A stretch of DNA of 10,625 bases, taken from an uncultured bacterium. Lineage in GTDB: Bacteria > Bacteroidota > Bacteroidia > Bacteroidales > JACABE01. The translations under genes and the position numbers were made by a program. The notes below the pieces were generated by a model that saw only the letters and a list, made by a program, of their open reading frames with translations, was not told the origin of the DNA and did not search any database. This document shows, piece by piece, positions 6,560-10,625 of this stretch. The stretch's first letter is position 1. The number at the start of each line of letters is the position of its first letter. The stretch is from assembly GCA_903911455.1 (NCBI GenBank), contig CAIWDQ010000609.1, positions 1 to 10,625 of the forward strand. Reading direction: 5' to 3'.

Positions 6560-6593
6560 TGCCTACTCTATACCCTTTTCGGCATCCGGGTTT
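6560..6593 (-). repeat. Type B intergenic element, copy B2
   Basis: This 34-bp element lies between the GH25 and C1A peptidase genes, 20 nt before the peptidase ATG and 20 nt after the GH25 stop. On the minus strand it reads AAACCCGGATGCCGAAAA, then GGGTATAGAGTAGGCA. Stem 1 is ACCC with GGGT and stem 2 is TGCC with GGCA, interlocked. It shares the CCCGGATGCCGAAAAG and AGAGTAGGCA blocks with B1; the segment between them differs in sequence and by two bases in length. Confidence 0.7.
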
Positions 6594-6613
6594 TTATAAT
6601 TATTAATTCAATT

Positions 6614-7465
6614 TTAAAAATATTTTATATCAAATAATCTAGCCCATTGTGTTGCATCAATTGCTCCGTTTGTAGTAAAGCCATTTGCTTGTTGCCAGCT
6701 GATAAGTGCTTTTTCAGTATTATTACCAAACATACCATCTACACCATGTGTATCGAATCCTTTATCGGTAAGTCCTTGTTGAATCGCTTCTACTTTAGGA
6801 TGATATTCAGATCTTTTGCTAAAGGACACTAATTCTGCTATTGACCATAAATCTTCTATACTACCGTAAAAGTAGTCTGCATCAATAGGCTTAGGAAAAG
6901 CATCACAATTATATTTATCTGTATATTGCCAGATTGTCATTTTATTCCAATCTTTTAGTAATGATGGTGGATTGGTTGAATATGACGCAAGCCATAAAGG
7001 TGACTTGTTAAATCCGGTAGGATTACCTAAATGATCTCTCCAATAATAATAATTAGTATAAATAACAGGTTGTACTCCAAAATCATTAACCACTTGATCA
7101 ATAAAATCTCTTATTCTTTTAACAGATGTTGATGCAGGAATATCATTATGGATATTATCTTCAACGTCAATCATTGGAGGCAGATCATCAACATAATATT
7201 CTTTTAAAGCAATTGAAGCAAAATACTTAGCTTGTTCAATTCCATCATCATTATTTCTAAAGAAATGGTATGGCCCTCTTAGCAATGCTGATTTCCCCAC
7301 AGCTTCATATTGTTGAACAAAATTTGTTGATGGAGAAGATTTTCCTTCAGAAGCTTTAACCCAACAGAATGCAAGATTAGAAATGTTTAGTTTAGCAGGA
7401 TCAGGGATTGGTTGATAGGATGAAATATCAACCCCCCTTAGTTTTATTGTTTTGTTTATAGGCAT
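6614..7465 (-). CDS. GH25 lysozyme with C-terminal peptidoglycan-binding domain
   Basis: This is a muramidase that hydrolyses the MurNAc-GlcNAc beta-1,4 bond of peptidoglycan. The GH25 (Chalaropsis/CH-type) domain covers about residues 8-205, with Asp13 in RGVDISSYQ, Asp100 and Glu102 in PPMIDVED, and Asp195/Asp197 in IDADYF. These match the Asp, Asp-x-Glu and Asp active-site positions known for the family. Other family marks are FCWVKASEGKS (33-43) and RGPYHFFR (63-70). A PG_binding_1-like helical domain follows (about 223-278: VEAIQQGL, GVDGMFGNNTEKAL, WQQANGF). No signal peptide is visible, so export by Sec is not supported. A phage endolysin origin or a secretion-system effector role are alternatives. 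No holin or phage gene is nearby. It is the first gene of the minus-strand block; the leader upstream lacks the A/B element but has the shared 14-mer. Confidence 0.93.
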   Translation of the reverse strand: MPINKTIKLRGVDISSYQPIPDPAKLNISNLAFCWVKASEGKSSPSTNFVQQYEAVGKSALLRGPYHFFRNNDDGIEQAKYFASIALKEYYVDDLPPMIDVEDNIHNDIPASTSVKRIRDFIDQVVNDFGVQPVIYTNYYYWRDHLGNPTGFNKSPLWLASYSTNPPSLLKDWNKMTIWQYTDKYNCDAFPKPIDADYFYGSIEDLWSIAELVSFSKRSEYHPKVEAIQQGLTDKGFDTHGVDGMFGNNTEKALISWQQANGFTTNGAIDATQWARLFDIKYF

Positions 7466-7582
7466 ATTAAAATAATATTAAATTATAAAAACTTTGTTTG
7501 TTATTAATTAGAATTAAGGATTTGATTCTTTATTAATAAATATTTAAAAAGTCGTTAATTATTACTTAAAAATACATAATTA

Positions 7583-7596
7583 AACTCTTAATTGCA
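7583..7596 (-). promoter_or_regulatory. 14-mer TGCAATTAAGAGTT in GH25 leader
   Basis: This is the second copy of the 14-mer at 4234-4247, here 118 nt upstream of the GH25 start codon. A weak promoter-like string (TAACCTTTTG, 7605-7614) is just upstream, so the 14-mer could fall at or just after the transcription start. The function is not known. Confidence 0.4.
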
Positions 7597-7867
7597 TTTC
7601 GAAACAAAAGGTTACCAATAGATATTGTTAAATATTTGTTAATTGATTTTCTTGTTATGAGTAGAACAACAGATTATAATTATAAATAAATACTTTACAA
7701 AAAGAAAAGAGGACTTACAACATCTAAGTTCAATTTATAATTTGGAATTGTTATAGATAAAATAAATACAAATGTCATTTTAAAAAATAATATCATTAAA
7801 TAAGTCAAATAATGACCTTTTATTAAAATTTAACTTAATATTAACTACTATCATGTAATAAATGTAG

Positions 7868-7875
7868 TACCTTTG
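7868..7875 (+). promoter_or_regulatory. Bacteroidota -7 promoter element (TACCTTTG)
   Basis: This is an exact match to the Bacteroidota -7 consensus TAnnTTTG, which is used by the primary sigma factor of this phylum. It lies 37 nt before the ATG of the outer-membrane protein gene, implying a 5' leader of about 30 nt. The -33 element (consensus TTG/TTTG) is poor; only a TTAAC-like string is found at the expected distance (about 7841-7845). Confidence 0.6.
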
Positions 7876-7912
7876 CAATAATTCTTATATGAATTAGTTA
7901 TATCATAATTCA

Positions 7913-8596
7913 ATGATGTTTAAAAAATTTATCAAAATGAAAACATTAATAATATTATTATTTAATATAATCTTAGCTTTTCCTGTGATAGCTCAAGTTT
8001 CGGATGAAGGTTTTCCTAAAACAGATACTAACGGAACGGTTATTAATAATAACTATTCAAATACTTATCAAAAGTCGTATATTAAAAAGCATTTTGCATC
8101 AACAGAAAATATGCACTTCTCTTTTCAAACAGGAGCTAGTGTAATGTCGTTTGGAAATAGTAGCGTGTTCAGCACTTATGTAGCACCTCAACTTAACTTT
8201 AGCTTAACTCCTAAATTAAATATAACTGTTGGTACTATAGCTCTCAATAGTAATTTTAATAATATGATGTACTATAATTATAATGAAGGAACTACTTCGA
8301 CCGTACCTAATTCAACTCAGATGTTTATATATCTTCAAGGAGATTATCAAGTTAACAATAGGATAAAAATAAGAGGGACTACATTCAGAGAGATAACAAA
8401 TTCAAGCAATCCTAACAATAATCCATTTAGTTTTAACCAGATTGGGGTTGATTTTAAAATAAGTGATAACATATTTATGAGTGCCGACTTCATTCAGTCA
8501 AGTGGTCGCCCACCAACTGGACTAAATGGAATTAACTACCCAATGTTCCGTTCCAATTATCCGTTTGGTGGTGGATTTAATAACTATGGCTGGTAA
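7913..8596 (+). CDS. Putative outer-membrane beta-barrel protein (227 aa)
   Basis: I do not recognise a named family. There is a signal peptide; the hydrophobic core is LIILLFNIILAFPVIA with cleavage probably at VIAQ. Two starts are possible, at 7913 (MMFKKFIKM...) or at 7937 (MKTLIIL...). The second gives a more typical signal peptide, and the first fits the ~30-nt leader from the promoter at 7868. The mature protein alternates short amphipathic strands with Asn/Gly/Ser turns (for example LNFSLTPKLNITVGTIAL and YLQGDYQVNNRIKIRGT). It ends in a Gly/Asn/Phe-rich tail with a terminal Trp (GGGFNNYGW), consistent with a small outer-membrane barrel. The lipoprotein gene follows after 13 nt, so the two are very likely an operon. 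Confidence 0.85.
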   Translation: MMFKKFIKMKTLIILLFNIILAFPVIAQVSDEGFPKTDTNGTVINNNYSNTYQKSYIKKHFASTENMHFSFQTGASVMSFGNSSVFSTYVAPQLNFSLTPKLNITVGTIALNSNFNNMMYYNYNEGTTSTVPNSTQMFIYLQGDYQVNNRIKIRGTTFREITNSSNPNNNPFSFNQIGVDFKISDNIFMSADFIQSSGRPPTGLNGINYPMFRSNYPFGGGFNNYGW

Positions 8597-8609
8597 AAAT
8601 TTCTATTAA

Positions 8610-9467
8610 ATGATTAAAAAAATTCTTGCTTTTTTTATGGTTGCAGCATTTGCAATCATTATGATTACTTCATGTAGTACTGAAATATACCAAAGTACTT
8701 TCCAAACAACTTCTTTTACCGAAAAGATTGACTCTTCGAATATGGAGACATTAAGATTTTATGATAACAAAACCAGACTCCAATATTCTGTTACCAATGA
8801 TAATCAAAACCTTTATATTTGTATAAAAGCCACAGAGGAATTTACACAGTTTAAGCTTATACGTGCAGGAATGCAATTAAGTATAGGTAATATTGGTAAA
8901 AAGTTACTTCCTGCTAATATTATATACCCATTAGCTATGGGTATACAAGATAAACAAGGCACCCCTGACCAAAGAAAACAGCAAGGTATACCGCAAGGCA
9001 AAGATATTAATGCTTTGAAAATGCAGTTTAAATCCAAATATCAGGAGCTTCATCTATCAGGATTTAAACCACAAATTGGAATGATACTTCCTTTAAAAAA
9101 TGATTATGGGTTAAATGTTAATCTCGATTGGGATTTAAACAATACTATGTACTATAAAGCAAGCATCCCATTTAAAACTTTTTATAAAGACAATCTTGAT
9201 TTATCAGATACATCCAAAGTTCTGGATATCTGTATAACGATAAATGGAATCGAGATGCAGCATAAAAGTGAAAATAATAATATGGAAGGGGCATCATCAA
9301 GTCCGGGAATGAATCAAGGTAGAATGGGTGGTGGCAGTCGGATGGGAGGTCAAGGCATGGGTGGTGGTAGAATGGGGAAAAGTCATCAAGGGGGGCAATC
9401 TAATGACGAATTGACTGAACCAAATAAGATTAAATTTAAGCTCCAACTGGTTGTTGGTAAAAAATAA
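8610..9467 (+). CDS. Lipoprotein with Gly/Met-rich segment, unknown function (285 aa)
   Basis: The N-terminal signal ends in lipobox ITSC, so Cys22 is the likely lipidation site and the protein is an envelope lipoprotein. The following domain (about 45-220) contains a beta-rich core: LRFYDNKTRLQYSVTND, QNLYICIKATEEFTQFKLIRAG and LSIGNIGKK. I recall uncharacterised Bacteroidota proteins with a similar pattern of strands but cannot name a family. A low-complexity stretch (about 225-264) is rich in Gly, Met, Arg and Ser (GRMGGGSRMGGQGMGGGRMG). It is followed by a final charged strand (KIKFKLQLVVGKK). Methionine-rich segments sometimes bind copper(I) or silver(I), but nothing else here supports that role. 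The gene is 13 nt downstream of the outer-membrane protein gene. Its stop is only 3 bp from the convergent stop of the M1 peptidase gene, with no clear terminator hairpin between them. Confidence 0.87.
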   Translation: MIKKILAFFMVAAFAIIMITSCSTEIYQSTFQTTSFTEKIDSSNMETLRFYDNKTRLQYSVTNDNQNLYICIKATEEFTQFKLIRAGMQLSIGNIGKKLLPANIIYPLAMGIQDKQGTPDQRKQQGIPQGKDINALKMQFKSKYQELHLSGFKPQIGMILPLKNDYGLNVNLDWDLNNTMYYKASIPFKTFYKDNLDLSDTSKVLDICITINGIEMQHKSENNNMEGASSSPGMNQGRMGGGSRMGGQGMGGGRMGKSHQGGQSNDELTEPNKIKFKLQLVVGKK

Positions 9468-9470
9468 TAT

Positions 9471-10625
9471 TTACTTCTTTGTAATAATAAGCTTCTCAGT
9501 AGCTAATACTTTATTATTTTTATCAATAAGTTTGATATAATAACTTCCATTAGTAGTAGTATGCGGATGCCAGCTTATTTGCTGCATTCCTTTGGCAACA
9601 GTAATTGAATCAATCAAAACACCTTTAACATCATAAATAAAAAGTTCTGAATCAGTATTATCATTAGTGATGCTTATGGTAAAATAGTTGTCGGAAGGAT
9701 TAGGATAAACATTTAATATCTTTTCTTTTGGTATGAAATTAATCCCAGACTGAAACGGACGACCTACCCCTAAAACATACTCACCCTGCATTAGATTAGA
9801 TGTTTCAAGATAACCTGAAAACATATCACCATTCAAAACAAAGTTAGCAAAATGCCAATCATCACCAGCATCTTTACGGTATAGCAAAACTAATGAATCG
9901 TAAGATTGATGCGAAATCATAAATGGATAATCAATATAATCATTAGTATAACAATCATAATAAAACCTTCCCTTTATATCAGAACCATTAGGAAATATCC
10001 CTTGTACCGACCAATAACGATTAGGTGTAATCCTTTTAATATCTCCCATAGGAGCTTTAAATGGATCAGGGGCAACCCAATTATGAACGATGCGCACAAA
10101 AGCAGAATCATTAATATTTTTAACATTAAGTTTAAAGAAACTTTCGGAGTAATCAACAAGACCTGTGTCTTTTACAATCACATATTTATCGGTAGTAGCA
10201 TCAGCAAGCTTCTCATTAAGATCTATCATAGCTGCTTTTGCAACAAAGGGTTGATGAAAGACTTTCATGCCAATCATACCCGAAAAATGAATAGTATCAG
10301 TATAAGTATGCCAGGCATTATCCATCAAAGTAACTTCTACAATATTAGAGTTTGCGTAAGAAGGTGCAGCTTTTAACTTCTGACGCACATATACAGTTGC
10401 TCCAGTAGGTACTATGGGTACAACTGAATCAATAGAGAAATGAGTAAAGCCCGGATTATAAACATAAAAATTAAAGAAATCATTCATATTTATACCGGTA
10501 TAATTAGTTAAAAAATCTCGCATCTGAGCAGTTGATATATTATTATAAGCATATTGATTAAGCATTTGCTTAACTGCAGGAAAAAAGACTGAATCACCAA
10601 GATATCCTCTTAAAGTTTGAACAAC
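9471..10625 (-). CDS. C-terminal part of M1-family metallopeptidase with T9SS sorting domain (partial)
   Basis: The reading frame stays open through the right edge, so the gene is 5'-truncated by the window. The Met codon at 10563-10565 is internal, not the start. The 384 visible residues begin VVQTLRGYLGDSVFFPAVKQ and continue with STAQMRDFLTNYTG and MNDFFNFYVYNPGFTHFSID. This is the pattern of the end of the helical domain of M1 aminopeptidases (MLR..LGD..F...L..Y, then a 'DL...FF..W....G.P' stretch). The zinc site HExxH and the gluzincin Glu lie outside the window and cannot be checked. A middle beta-rich region follows. The last ~85 residues are a T9SS type A C-terminal sorting domain (VYPNPSDNYFTI..., FIYDVKGVLI, GSYYIKLID, KLIITKK). 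I infer export through the outer membrane by the type IX system. The gene converges on the lipoprotein gene. The assignment to M1 rests on a short region and is moderate; the sorting domain is strong. Confidence 0.8.
   Translation of the reverse strand, partial: VVQTLRGYLGDSVFFPAVKQMLNQYAYNNISTAQMRDFLTNYTGINMNDFFNFYVYNPGFTHFSIDSVVPIVPTGATVYVRQKLKAAPSYANSNIVEVTLMDNAWHTYTDTIHFSGMIGMKVFHQPFVAKAAMIDLNEKLADATTDKYVIVKDTGLVDYSESFFKLNVKNINDSAFVRIVHNWVAPDPFKAPMGDIKRITPNRYWSVQGIFPNGSDIKGRFYYDCYTNDYIDYPFMISHQSYDSLVLLYRKDAGDDWHFANFVLNGDMFSGYLETSNLMQGEYVLGVGRPFQSGINFIPKEKILNVYPNPSDNYFTISITNDNTDSELFIYDVKGVLIDSITVAKGMQQISWHPHTTTNGSYYIKLIDKNNKVLATEKLIITKK

Larger units (their letters stand above)
7466..7912. 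other. 447-bp divergent intergenic region
   Basis: This very AT-rich region separates the minus-strand block from the plus-strand pair and must carry promoters for both directions. I see no ORF worth reporting and no tRNA or recognisable RNA gene. It holds the plus-strand promoter motif at 7868-7875 and the 14-mer at 7583-7596 on the minus strand. A weak minus-strand promoter-like string, TAACCTTTTG, lies at 7605-7614 and is one base longer than the TAnnTTTG consensus. If real, it would give a leader of roughly 130-140 nt for GH25. Confidence 0.6.

Noticed and set aside
969..6593. Elements as integron attC sites with gene cassettes
   Set aside because: The layout (short unrelated genes in one direction separated by repeats) is reminiscent of an integron, but I find no RYYYAAC/GTTRRRY end boxes and no integrase gene in the window. 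The elements sit at a fixed distance before starts, not after stops.
969..6593. A known riboswitch (preQ1, SAM-II, cyclic-di-GMP, glutamine and similar)
   Set aside because: The H-type pseudoknot topology recalls preQ1 and SAM-II, but I cannot match their conserved nucleotides, and the downstream genes are not typical targets. A cmscan run would decide.
9906..10376. 156-aa plus-strand ORF antisense to the peptidase gene
   Set aside because: It lies wholly inside the M1/T9SS coding frame on the other strand, and its Ile/Asn/Lys-rich protein has no domain. It is a shadow of the real gene.
10563..10565. Met codon as the start of the peptidase-like gene
   Set aside because: The frame is open for 20 more codons to the window edge, and those residues (LRGYLGDSVFF) continue the M1-like pattern, so the gene starts outside the window.

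Overview
The window is AT-rich DNA from a member of the Bacteroidota. The evidence is a C-terminal type IX secretion (T9SS) sorting domain on the protein at the right edge, a TAnnTTTG-type promoter at 7868-7875, short 'MKK...' signal peptides ending in -Q or in a lipobox, and weak or absent Shine-Dalgarno sequences. I cannot place the genus.

Layout. Positions 59-7465 hold eight genes, all on the minus strand and so read from right to left. The right half of this block (7465-4319) encodes three hydrolases: a GH25 lysozyme with a peptidoglycan-binding domain, a papain-family (C1A) cysteine peptidase, and a neprosin-type glutamic peptidase lipoprotein. A 204-bp gap follows. Then come five genes I cannot assign to a function: a six-helix membrane protein, a secreted or membrane protein with a coiled coil, an 88-residue beta-rich protein, a probable outer-membrane barrel protein, and a secreted 297-residue protein. 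A 447-bp divergent intergenic region (7466-7912) separates the block from a plus-strand pair, an outer-membrane protein and a Gly/Met-rich lipoprotein. The right edge holds the C-terminal part of an M1-type metallopeptidase on the minus strand, which runs out of the window.

The most interesting feature is not a gene. Five intergenic elements sit 16-20 nt upstream of the start codons of five consecutive but unrelated genes. Three are gapless 75-bp copies (type A, 969-1043, 2520-2594, 3328-3402; 87-93% identical). Two are shorter, about 35 bp (type B, 5691-5726, 6560-6593). Both types share a core, CCGAAAAG...GAGTAGG on the minus strand, that can fold as a small H-type pseudoknot, with base-pair changes between A and B that keep the pairing. 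The elements occur only at internal gene boundaries. They are missing before the first gene of each putative transcription unit (GH25 and the six-helix protein). Those two genes instead share an identical 14-mer 118-120 nt upstream of their starts. This points to a cis-acting RNA element or a modular gene-cassette arrangement controlling a set of secreted or surface functions. I do not recognise it as a described class.

How the genes may work together: the three hydrolases could break down peptidoglycan and protein (predation, competition or scavenging). Two of the three have no visible export signal, so their route out of the cell, if any, is unclear. The five downstream genes look envelope-directed but their roles are unknown.
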